This document shows positions 1-8,313 of a DNA stretch of 64,000 bases, piece after piece; positions within the stretch are counted from its first letter, which is position 1; each line of letters begins with the position of its first letter. The stretch is from Coix lacryma-jobi var. lacryma-jobi (taxonomy: Eukaryota; Streptophyta; Magnoliopsida; Poales; Poaceae), in contig CM019823.1 of NCBI GenBank assembly GCA_009763385.1, positions 95,925,104 to 95,989,103 on the forward strand. The letters run 5' to 3'. The notes below the pieces were generated by a model, which saw nothing but the letters and a program-made list of their open reading frames with translations, did no database searches and had not been told where the DNA came from. The position numbers and the translations under genes are program-made.

Positions 1-126
1 CTTCCCACGAGCTCGTCCGTCCACTGCTGAACTCTTTAAAACAGCTTCGTTCCCGTCCTCGCGCCTCGGAAATTTCTTAAGAGTTTTTTCCCAAACCTTC
101 TCCAGATCCAAACTAGGTTTCAAGCC

Positions 127-895
127 CTACCTTCGTACTTGGGTCATTCTCCACAACGAACCAAGCGCCTCCGGCCAAGAGGCCAAATCTTGGCACAGCA
201 ATATTCCTCCATAAATCACGCGCACACTGAGAACGCGCAACGACCCCGGCCAATCAACAGCAGCATGGGCCTCGACGCTCATCTTAGCTTCGGCGCCCAC
301 ATCTCCAAGCACGGAAGCTCGCCGCAAAGCTCGGAGCTGTCACTGAGTTTGTAATAGAACCAGAACTCCTGCCACCCGCTGCTCACTTGTTCTTCTGCGC
401 TTGCACCGGCAGCTCCGCGCCGGCGCGATGGCAAAAAGTGTACACCGCGAATTGTCCAAGGCTGGTCTTGCCCTCGCTGTCCGTAATCTTGCGAGGCTGC
501 ATGTGAACGCGATGAGTGCGAACAAAACCCTCGACATGAGGGGACAACCCCTGAGACCTGCAGGCCCAGACGATAGACCGACATCTTTGTGAAGCAAGAA
601 GGCGTAAGCTGATGAAACCGCAGGTTGAAACCTCCGCAGGACCGAAGTCACGAAGAGTAAGCTGGGAAGCGAGGCCAGCCGAAAAGAACTCTTCAAACAC
701 CACAACTTCATCTGCGTCCGGCTCGGCACGGTCTCCCCACTGCTGGCCCTCGCCTTGCCTTCCTCAACCCAGCCCCACCGCACATAAGATGCAATCTCAC
801 TTGCGCAAACCCGGCTAAGACCAAACTCGAAGGTAATCCCCTCATCCGCGGCTGTGGGAGAAACAGCGGCGAGCAGTTTGCTTCAACCTAGCCAT
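127..895 (-). pseudogene. Antisense accessory ORF of element A: H3-like N-terminus plus Transposase_28-like region
   Basis: A degenerate gene reading right to left. The ATG at 895-893 opens MARLKQTARRCFSHSRG then TGA (844-842). The first ten residues after Met match the histone H3 tail at A1, R2, K4, Q5, T6, A7 and R8. Downstream, in shifting frames, are VVVFEEFFSAGL (about 703), VWACRSQGLSPHVEGFVR, HRVHMQPRKITDSEGKTS, FWFYYKLSDSSELCGELP and AAVDWPGSLRVLSVRVIYGG. This order recalls the Transposase_28 ('putative gypsy type transposon') family found antisense in grass Tat elements; that assignment is from memory of the family. At least three frameshifts and one stop make it non-functional here. 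The left end of the reading frame is uncertain because the frames break again near 127. Its function in intact elements is unknown. Confidence 0.6.
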
Positions 896-1042
896 CTCTT
901 CAGCTGCTAACGCTACCGAAACAACGAACGCCTGTCTCAACCCTCGCAGACAAGCTAAACAAACCTTCGCTACAAGCAAATTGAACAGGCAGGATGGCTA
1001 TAGCAGCAGAGGGCACAATCAAAACTCCCCCACCACTCGTTC

Positions 1043-1050
1043 TATTTATA
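1043..1050 (-). promoter_or_regulatory. Candidate antisense TATA box for the element A accessory gene
   Basis: The minus strand reads TATAAATA here, just after a GC-rich CCGGCC stretch and about 148 bases upstream of the antisense ATG at 895. Spacing and orientation fit a separate antisense promoter inside the element. This is inferred from sequence only. Confidence 0.45.
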
Positions 1051-1266
1051 GGCCGGGAGACGAGCCCCTCACCCGACGAAGTCGGCACGACAACCAAAAA
1101 CGCAGCGCAAAAACGAAACAGGCCTCAATAGTATAAAACAACACCACAACGGCCCAGCCCCAAGCAGCCGCGGGCGTCGCTGCCGAGGGGCCCCCTTTTT
1201 GTCCCATTAAAAGGCGCTGCTTGGGCCTAAACACGGTTTTTTAGATCCAAGGCAACGAGGGGCTAC

Positions 1267-2002
1267 TGTTGGGGGAAAGGACCCTCGGCAGAGAAGCCGC
1301 TCGAACTGGTGCTCGAATTAGACTCGCGCAACGCCTAATGTCCTTGCGAGGTCCCTCTCCCATTGGAGACCGTACCTGACCCCCGGACGCGGGGCAACCC
1401 TCGTCGCTTTGTTGTACTTCCGTGCAGGTCTAAGGCGACGGTCGCACTGCAGGAGACCTTCGCTGACCCACGACGCCACCTTCGCTGGGAGCGAAGGTCG
1501 AGCAGCGGCAAGCAAGTATGCGCTTTGCCCCAGAAGCAAGCGAAGCCGAAGATCCGGACAGAGCGCGGCCCGAAGGTCAGGATCGCCGCACATCTCCCCC
1601 GGAGGCGAGTGTGAAGCCGGGGCCGGCAGATGGCGGAGGGCGCGGGCCCGAGGGCGAGCGCGGCCGAAGGTCAAGACCGCCGCACCTCTCCCCGAAGAGT
1701 GAACAAGGGCCAGGTGGCGGCGCGCTGGAGTGGACCGATTAGGGTTCCGCTTCAGCTGTGTATGTACGCTTTTGCCCTTCCTCCCTGCCGCGGGGCGAGG
1801 AATCTTTCCTGTACCCTTTGTATTTGGCCCTGCCCCTTGGCATTCCCTATAAATACCAAGGGGATGAACAGTGTAAGGACGAACCTTTTGGAATTGAGCA
1901 CTTTCACTTCCGTTTTACCTTCGCTACTGCATCCGACACTTGGCCGCCTTCGCTCTTCCCCTGCACAAGTGCGGAGGTGGGGCAAGTGCGTTCCAAAATA
2001 CA
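1267..2002 (+). repeat. 3' LTR of element A (736 bp)
   Basis: It begins TGTTGGGGGAAAGG right after the polypurine tract and ends CCAAAATACA. It contains a GC-rich direct duplication (a segment around 1565-1603 recurs around 1659-1697, sharing CGAAGGTCA and CCGCAC-TCTCCCC blocks) and a clear TATA box at 1848. Several long open frames cross it, but they have no recognisable domain and are best read as chance ORFs in GC-rich LTR DNA. Confidence 0.65.
1848..1855 (+). promoter_or_regulatory. TATA box of element A LTR, inside an inverted repeat
   Basis: TATAAATA sits in the loop between CCCCTTGG (1833-1840) and CCAAGGGG (1856-1863), a perfect 8-bp inverted repeat. Transcription would start about 30 bases downstream, marking the U3/R border. 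Confidence 0.6.
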
Positions 2003-2055
2003 TACGTAGCCGAGGTCCAGATACCACCAAGGGTTCGACGCCCTTCGACTTGACA
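2003..2055 (+). repeat. Remnant (last ~53 bp) of the 5' LTR of element B
   Basis: TACGTAGCCGAGGTCCAG and GGTTCGACGCCC, ending TTGACA, match the last bases of B's own 3' LTR (4263-4306). To the left the two LTRs share nothing, because element A's LTR begins there. The bases just after (AGCCATGGGTATCGCGG) would hold a degenerate primer-binding site. Confidence 0.7.
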
Positions 2056-2395
2056 AGCCATGGGTATCGCGGTTCACGCCGATCCTCTCTTCCCGCTCCG
2101 CCGAACGCCATGACGCCTTGCTACCCTTCAGTCCGCCGTCGCCGCCACCCCAGCCCTCCACCATCTCCACCTTCGAGCACCTCCGACTCTCAACATGGCG
2201 TATCCCTCGCCAACGTCGACGTCGCCAAGATGATGGAGAGCCTCAAATAACCGGCAATGATCGCGTCCCTGCGAGTCCGACGTCGGCGACGTTGAAGACG
2301 GATACAAGGAGAAGTCCTCCTCCTCGGCAGGTCCGGGGCGGCCGGCTCGGTATGGACAGAACCACATCAATGATCGTCCCCCGCGGTTCCAAAAG

Positions 2396-3745
2396 ATGGA
2401 TTTCCCACGATATGATGGCACGACCGATCCCCTGATCTTCGTCAACCGATGTGAATCTTATTTCCATCAGCAACGTATCATGGAGGAGGAGAAGGTGTGG
2501 ATGGCTTCATACAACCTGGAGGACGTCGCCCAACTTTGGTACATCCGGCTCCAAGAGGACGAGGGGACTCCCAGGTGGAATCGCTTCAAGGATCTCCTCC
2601 ACCTGCGATTTGGTCCGCCCCTGCGCTCAGCGCCGCTGTACGAGCTCGCCGAGTGCTAGTGCACGGGTACCGTCGAGGAGTATCAGAACCGCTTCCAGGC
2701 ACTTCTACCTCGCGCCGGTCCGCTGCAGGAAGCCCAGCGCGTTCAGCTATTCACGGGGGGACTCCTGCCGCCGTTGAGCCACGCGGTTCGGATTCACAAC
2801 CCGCAGTCGCTCGCGGCCGCCATGAGCCTGGCCCGCCAAGTGGAGCTGATGGAGCTCGACAAGCCGGCTTCGCTTCCCGGCCGGCCTGCGCCACGCGGCC
2901 TGCTGCCGGCGCCAGCCCAACGCCCTGCGCTCCCTGCTCCGCCGGCGGGCGCGCCCGCGGCCAAGATGGAGGCCAGACCAGTAAAACGCCTTTCCCAGGA
3001 GGAGCATGCGGAACGCCGCTGCCTCGGGTTGTGCTACAATTGCGATGAAGAGTACTCTCGTGGCCATAACCGGGTCTGCCGCCGCATCTTCTACATCAAC
3101 GGCGTGACGCTCGCCGATGCCAAGGACGCCGTGTTGGATGCGGACCAGGATGGGGAGGCCCCTGTCTTCTCCTTGCAGGCGGTCGCCGACGTTCCCATCT
3201 GCGACACGATGCAGGTCCGGGTGACTCTAGGCGCGGTCACCCTCAACGCCCTCCTCGACACCGGCTCCACTCGCAACTTCATCTCGGAGGACGCAGCGCA
3301 GCGTTCAGGCCTTCCGCTCCAACACCAAACCCGCCTCACTGCGACAATGGCCAACGGCGAACGCGTCCCGTGTGTGGGTGTCGTCCGCAACGTCGCGTTC
3401 TCCATCCACGACGCCGCGCTCCACGCCGACCTCTACGTCATGCCTCTCGCCGGCTTCGACATGGTCCTGGGGACCCAATGCTTGGCGTCGCTAGGGCCCA
3501 TCTTGTGGGACTTCAGCGCCTGCACGCTGACCTTCCGGAGCAGCGGCCACGAGGTGTGCTGGCACGACCTGCCAAGGCCGGACGCGCCCGGCTCCCGCGC
3601 GACCTCGGCCAGCACGTCCCTTCTAGACAGCCTGCTGGCCGCCTTCACCGACCTGTTCTTCACCACGCTGGACATCCTGTCGACGTTCGTCGGGCCTGCA
3701 TCGCCATCCACCATAGTGCTGTCGACCCAGGGCCTGAACGTGTAG
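2396..3745 (+). pseudogene. gag-protease of element B (one internal stop)
   Basis: One reading frame of 450 codons broken by TAG at 2657-2659. Near the start, MDFPRYDGTTDPLIF opens the retrotransposon gag domain, and LWYIRLQ and FKDLLHLRFGPP follow. After the stop come TVEEYQNRFQALL, a zinc finger CYNCDEEYSRGH...C (about 3031-3080) and the aspartic protease with catalytic LLDTGSTRNFIS near 3255 and DMVLGTQCLASLG near 3460. Gag would form the particle and the protease would process the polyprotein. The frame should continue into reverse transcriptase but ends at 3745 in sequence that is not RT. The start is the first ATG before the conserved gag block. Confidence 0.8.
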
Positions 3746-3899
3746 TGCGCACACGCCTCGGCCGTGGCGTTCAGCTGGTTCGCGTCCGCTGGAACGGCAA
3801 GACAGCGACCTCTGGTATTTGGGTGAACCTCGACACTTTCCGCGAGCGTTGTCTGGCTTTCTAGCTCGAGGACGAGCTGGACCTCGAGGGGGGGAGAGA
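3746..3899 (+). pseudogene. Residual integrase C-terminal/chromodomain end of element B
   Basis: One frame reads VQLVRVRWNGKTATS then VNLDTFRERCLAF, a TAG stop at about 3862, and LEDELDLEGGRD. This resembles the end of the Reina chromodomain and the acidic tail that precedes the 3' LTR. It is joined almost directly to the gag-protease ORF, marking the deletion of RT, RNase H and integrase core. The GAGGGGGGGAGAGA stretch at 3886-3899 is the polypurine tract. Confidence 0.6.
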
Positions 3900-4306
3900 T
3901 GTCATGTGGAGGCGCACATGCACCAGACACCAGAGGGACAGCCGCAGGGCTACAGCAGCGGGCGCGCACACGGCTGGGCCCAAAGCAGGCCCAACATGAA
4001 CAGTACCCGCGAGTACTGTAGCATCGCGGGTACTGTTTACGTGGTACTGTAGCGCCACCGCCGTCGGATTAGATTAGTTTAGGGTTTGATTAGATTACTT
4101 AGGGGCTAAGTCTTCCCAGGACTATAAATAGAGGGACTATGTATCCTTTCAATCTAAGCAAAAGATATTATCAAATCAATCTATCTCCTCATCTCGTACT
4201 CTCAAGCCTAGGAAGCAGAGGGGTATAACCTCGCCCTAAAAGACGGATCACGGCTACGAACTACGTAGCCGAGGTCCAGCTACCCAAGGGTTCGACGCCC
4301 TTGACA
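3900..4306 (+). repeat. 3' LTR of element B (407 bp)
   Basis: Starts TGTCATGTGG directly after the polypurine tract and ends CCCTTGACA. It holds a 14-bp perfect inverted repeat (3999-4012 with 4024-4037, arm AACAGTACCCGCGA, 11-base loop) and TATAAATA at 4123-4130. GTACTGT recurs three times at 4013, 4031 and 4044. Confidence 0.8.
4123..4130 (+). promoter_or_regulatory. TATA box of element B LTR
   Basis: TATAAATAGAGGGAC, a standard plant LTR core promoter, about 85 bases downstream of the 14-bp inverted repeat. Confidence 0.65.
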
Positions 4307-5059
4307 ATAATGCTTTTCAACAATTCTGACAATGTATCTGATGCGTATATGAAATTAAAAAAATCAATTTTCTCTAGAGGAAATTAAATGGAAATTAAAT
4401 GGCAATTAGAATGCAATAAATTATTTTTATTTATTCTATAAAAAGTACAGAATGTACTTTATTTCATATATACAAATATATTTAAGTTGTAGATACTCCT
4501 CACTGGGAGTGAAGAAAGTTGAAAGTTTTTCTTAAGATACTGTATCAATTTGTCTTTTAAAAAAATGAAGGAAGCCTTATTAAAATAAAGTTCTGACCTC
4601 TGTAACAAACTAAGAAGGAGGTACACAGCCAGTCAAAAGAAATAAGAAAACAAAGCTTGACCAATTTATAAAATACAATTACAGTCTTAGCCTTAGCCAT
4701 GTCACCTAAAACTGCCTTAAAATCTAGCCAAGGTTGAAAAGTGAAAGGTTTTCATAGTTGAGGTTTAAAAAGTGAATGGCCTTCATAGTTGGAGGCTGAA
4801 AAAGTAGACTCAGCCAAAGTTGAGGGTTGCACAGTGGAGTCTTTACAGTTTCTAAAGTCCAGTTAATAAGGAGAACAAAGTGAAGTTTGATTGAGAATTT
4901 AATCCATAACCCTATTTCAATGTAGTAAGAAATAGAATATATTCACAAGGATTAAAGTACAGGTAGCAAGCAGAAAAGATTAATCTGTGGCTCAAGCTTG
5001 ACATTAAATCAGTGAACACAAATTAGAACAGCAAGGAAGGATACAAATAGCAGATGTAC
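4307..5059. other. AT-rich non-coding stretch, probably intron of the minus-strand PDX3-like gene
   Basis: No exon is visible on either strand. It lies directly downstream of the splice donor of exon 4 (minus strand, 5059-5058) and ends at the right edge of element B. It includes short imperfect repeats such as AGTTGAGG / AGTTGGAGG around 4755-4825. It is most simply the remaining part of the fourth intron, into which element B inserted. Confidence 0.5.
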
Positions 5060-6725
5060 CATGAAATGAGAAACCAAACATTGCATCAACAATAACATCA
5101 AACTCCCTTGATAAGTCGTTAGGTAGGTCTTCAACATGCATGAATGGGATCGACAATGATTCAAGCTAAAAAACACGAAGGGTTCATGTTATATTGGGAA
5201 CAGATAACCATACAGCATACCAAGAAATGAGGGAGGTATAATGTTTTACCTGAGTAACGAGGCCAGAATATAGAGGTTTGGGTGTGCGTTTTGGGTAGCA
5301 AATAGATGGCCTATATCCAAAGTGGTAAAGATGACGAGCAGCTACCAGACCATCACCACATTATTTCCTGGACCACAGATAACAAGTACCCTTGCATGTT
5401 CATTCAACTTGTAAACCTGTGTTGATTATGAACATTTCAGAAAAAAAGCAAGTGAGCAGGCACAAAACTATTTTTTAAAAAAAAAGGTTGATTTAAGAAG
5501 GGAAGCTAAAATTAATATAGGCAGGCACAGAATTTTTTTTTCTCGAACAGCGCAGGAGAACTGTGCGTCATTTCATTAAGGAAGAAATGAGGTACACAGG
5601 TCAAGGACCCAACAAAAACACACACCAACACAACACACACGCAGCTCCTGAACTGGATACAGACTAGCCACAGATGGACAGAGACGACCAAGAAACCTCA
5701 GAACCCTAAGATTCAGAAGGCAACGACCTGAACACGAGCGCTTGGAGTCTAGAAGCTCCAGCCAAGCACCAAAGCCCACCCTCCGAACTAATAGCCCTAA
5801 GTACTTCCTGAATGTTTGGCCTCATATTATCAAAGACACAACTGTTGCAGGCACAGAATATGAGATCCTATAAAACATATACAGCACATTGTATGGTTTT
5901 CCATCCATTCATACTAAGTGGGGGTTCATAAATCACAACTAAACTATTAAGCCACCACAGTTAGTAGTTGTTTTATCCAATTTTTAGGTAGCATCAGAAG
6001 GTATCTAGAATCACTTAACAGGAATGCTAATTCAAATCTCACTCAACAAGAGCAAAAAAAACTATAGCTAAACTAAAATAGTGATAATTTTGTGTAAAAA
6101 TCTAATTGCGAAATTTTATAACTTGCAGAATAATTCAACCACAGAATAGAGATAGAGTCCTTGATACTAGGCAGCCCCTAAGATGGCTACCTTCTACCTG
6201 ATCAAGTTCAGGCAGCAGATTACCAAACAAGTGACAGCATGGATATGATGCAATTTGCTAAGCAGCCTGATTTCCAAACTAAACCTTGCGATCGAGGAAC
6301 GAGGATCACTACCATCAACAATGGTGCATGGACATGGACATTTTTTTTATCTGTGTGCCAAATCACCTGATTTAATGAGGCTTAGGCACATTAAACAGAG
6401 GAAGAAACTAACAAAACATTGCAAATTAAGCTGGAGAGCAGCACACAAAGCCCGACGCCCTTACCTCCGCAAGGGCTGCCGCGACGCTCAATCCAGCGAG
6501 TTCCTGGAGTACAACAATCAGACGATCAGCCACCACTACCCCCACGTAATAATAATCGGGAAAAAAACAGCAACTGATAGGTGTGAATCGCCCGACCATG
6601 AGCTGGTCGACGCTGAACCCGAGCGGGCCCATGAGCTGCTCGTCTATCTCCGCCGCATCGCGCTGCGTGAGGTGCGTCACCTCCGCCGCCGCCGCGGCGG
6701 CCGCCGACGCCGCCAGCGACGCCAT
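5060..6725 (-). pseudogene. PDX3: 5' part of PDX3/PPOX1-type gene (NAD(P)HX epimerase domain), frameshifted
   Basis: Four coding exons read right to left. Exon 1 is 6725-6597 (MASLAAS..., TQRDAAEIDEQLMGPLGFSV), exon 2 is 6503-6465 (ELAGLSVAAALAE), exon 3 is 5416-5250 (VYKLNEHARVLVICGPGNN...) and exon 4 is 5165-5060 (LESLSIPFMHVEDLPNDL... DAMFGFSFHG). All borders are GT-AG. This is the YjeF_N fold that epimerises damaged NAD(P)HX. In plants it is fused to pyridoxine/pyridoxamine-phosphate oxidase and targeted to plastids. Exon 3 is 167 nt, one short of 56 codons; the missing base falls in the GNNGGDG nucleotide-binding motif. The next epimerase exons and the oxidase half are not seen. A Ser/Arg-rich transit-peptide-like start exists at 6894 (MPFLLSANTSALPLSP) but in another frame. 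This could be a real gene with a sequencing error, or a pseudogene. Confidence 0.8.
5533..5830 (-). mobile_element. LINE (non-LTR retrotransposon) 3'-end fragment in intron 2
   Basis: On the minus strand the segment ends TGTTCGAGAAAAAAAA, preceded by TTAATGAAATGACGCACAG and TCTCCTGCGC. This is the usual 3' UTR and A-tail of grass LINEs, truncated at its 5' side. It sits in the 1,046-bp second intron of the PDX3-like gene (6464-5419). The identification is from recalled family consensus. Confidence 0.55.
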
Positions 6726-8313
6726 GCCTCGCCTCTGCAGGAGGGGGACAAAGGGAGCGCCCGGGGAAGTGGGCGGGGAAACGGGGGAGGCAGCGTGCGC
6801 GCAGTTGCAGGCGGTGGGCGCGGCTATTGTTCTGGCTGCGAGGGGAGGGGGAGAGAGGAAGGGCGCTCGTGTTGGCGGAGAGGAGGAATGGCATAGCAAG
6901 GGAGAGAGGACGGTGGTGGCCGATTTGTCGAGTTGTGGACGCGACGGACAGCATCCTCTGGCCCTGTCTTGGACTGCCTCTCGTATTTTTATTTTTTTTT
7001 GAGTCCACCACTGTACGGAACTTAATGTACTTGCTGACTGCTCTTCGTACTCTAAATTCATCCTTAAAAAAATATTATATCCTAGTTATTAAGATTCTTC
7101 CTCTATATCTCTTTCTCTCGCGCTCATTCATCTTCTATATCATCATCTATCTACAGTGAGGTTCACATGTATGTAAAAAATTATCTAAATATATCAATTT
7201 GAGATCTTGTTTTGAAGAATTTATTGAAACGAACTCAATAGTATAATCGGAATTTACTTTGGATTTTTGGTTTGTAAGTTATAATGTTTTTAGTTAATTG
7301 AAATAGTGGGGCCCACCCTGCATATACTCCTCTCTCTCCGCGCATGGAGTCTGTCTTTCCTCCCTGTCCTGCTCTAGGGGACGTCCTCAAGCGCGCCAAG
7401 AATAGCGGACGTAACTAGTACAGCGTTGCGGGAATTTTTCCTCTAATTGTTTCCTGCAGTATGCGTATATAGGATGCGGTGCGGACAGCCTAAGGCTCTA
7501 GAAAAATAATAGGGTGTTTTCCTGGAGCTAGATCGATGAAGCGAACAGAGTGGCTAGATGGAGCGAGCGGGTAAGGGAGTTGGTCACCTCTGCCTGCGGC
7601 TCACACCTCTCACCTCCTCCCTCTCCTTCGTCTTCCCTTTCTCCCTCAGGGACGCGTGGCGCAGGCAGCTTCGGAGCGTAGGGACGGCGGTGTTCGGCGT
7701 GGGTGTTAGGGCGCGCACGAGCGGCGAGAGTGTGGAGCTCAGAGCAGAGGCGGGCTAGGAAAAGGGCGTCGAAGGCGAGCCGCGGGAGCGAGGATAGCAG
7801 GGAGGTGCAGAGGAAGACGCGGTGCCGCACCGACGCCACGGAGTTGCGTTGCCGCTCGTTCCATGTCTGTCGCCTGGTCTTCTCCACGTGGAGCCGTGTC
7901 GCCGCCGCCGCAGAGCTCCTCCACCGTCGCTCGTTCCGTATCTACCGCCTACTTGTCCTCCTTCGGGTCTATGTCGGTGTCGCTCACGGTCTCGTCCTTG
8001 GCCTCCATGGTTGCTACCGCAGACGTCGGCCTCGATGCCATCACCTACCCCAGCGTTGGCCAGCCTGCACGTCGCCATCAGCGAAGCACCTGAGCAGGGA
8101 CACTAGTGTGCCGAGCAGGTACTCGACGGAATGCCAAAGAGAGAAAGAGAGGGTAAGGTCACCCACATTCTGAATGCAAGGTTATCCTAACTATCTATAC
8201 ACCTTATTAAACTTAATCCCAACACGGCTTGGCTCGGTAGAAACATAAAAATCAAACAAGCGCAGTTGCACCATGAGAACCGGGCTTGGGCTAGCTGTAT
8301 GGCCGTGCCGGCG
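6726..8313. other. Upstream region of the PDX3-like gene; unassigned GC-rich DNA
   Basis: Holds the presumed promoter/5' UTR of the minus-strand gene. GTGGGGCCCACC at 7306-7317 contains a TCP/site-II-like GGGCCCAC core. An AT-rich stretch (7020-7300) is followed by GC-rich DNA (7550-8110) with overlapping open frames on both strands but no recognisable domain. I see no convincing gene. It ends where element C begins. Confidence 0.4.

Larger units (their letters stand above)
1..2002 (+). mobile_element. Element A: 3' end of a Tat-lineage Ty3/gypsy retrotransposon
   Basis: The right end of a large LTR element whose gag-pol lies left of the window. What is visible is a polypurine tract (GAGGGGCTAC, 1257-1266), a 3' LTR starting TGTTGGGGG at 1267, and about 1.25 kb of internal DNA before it with an antisense gene relic. 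An antisense accessory ORF between pol and the 3' LTR is a known trait of the Tat lineage, which supports the lineage call. The LTR end at 2002 is inferred because the next bases (TACGT AGCC...) continue the LTR end of element B, so A appears to have inserted into B with target copy TACGT at 2003-2007. The left target copy is off the window. Confidence 0.7.
2003..4306 (+). mobile_element. Element B: internally deleted Reina-type chromovirus (Ty3/gypsy)
   Basis: A small gypsy element with a 407-bp 3' LTR, gag with a CYNCDEEYSRGH-type zinc finger, an aspartic protease, and the C-terminal end of integrase with the tail LEDELDLEGG just before the 3' LTR. This arrangement is typical of the Reina clade. 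Reverse transcriptase, RNase H and most of integrase are missing: protease plus a short linker runs to about 3745 and is followed within a few bases by the integrase C-terminal tail. The 5' LTR is cut by element A. Bases 4307-4311 (ATAAT) would be the right target copy; the left copy is outside the window. Confidence 0.75.

Noticed and set aside
1630..2250. 206-codon plus-strand open frame
   Set aside because: Crosses the border between the LTRs of A and B and the TATA box, so it is a chance frame.
6255..6896. 213-codon plus-strand open frame
   Set aside because: Antisense shadow of the GC-rich exon 1 of the PDX3-like gene and its 5' region.
7528..8173. Overlapping open frames in GC-rich DNA before element C
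   Set aside because: Frames exist on both strands with low-complexity Arg/Ser/Pro composition and no domain or clear exon structure.
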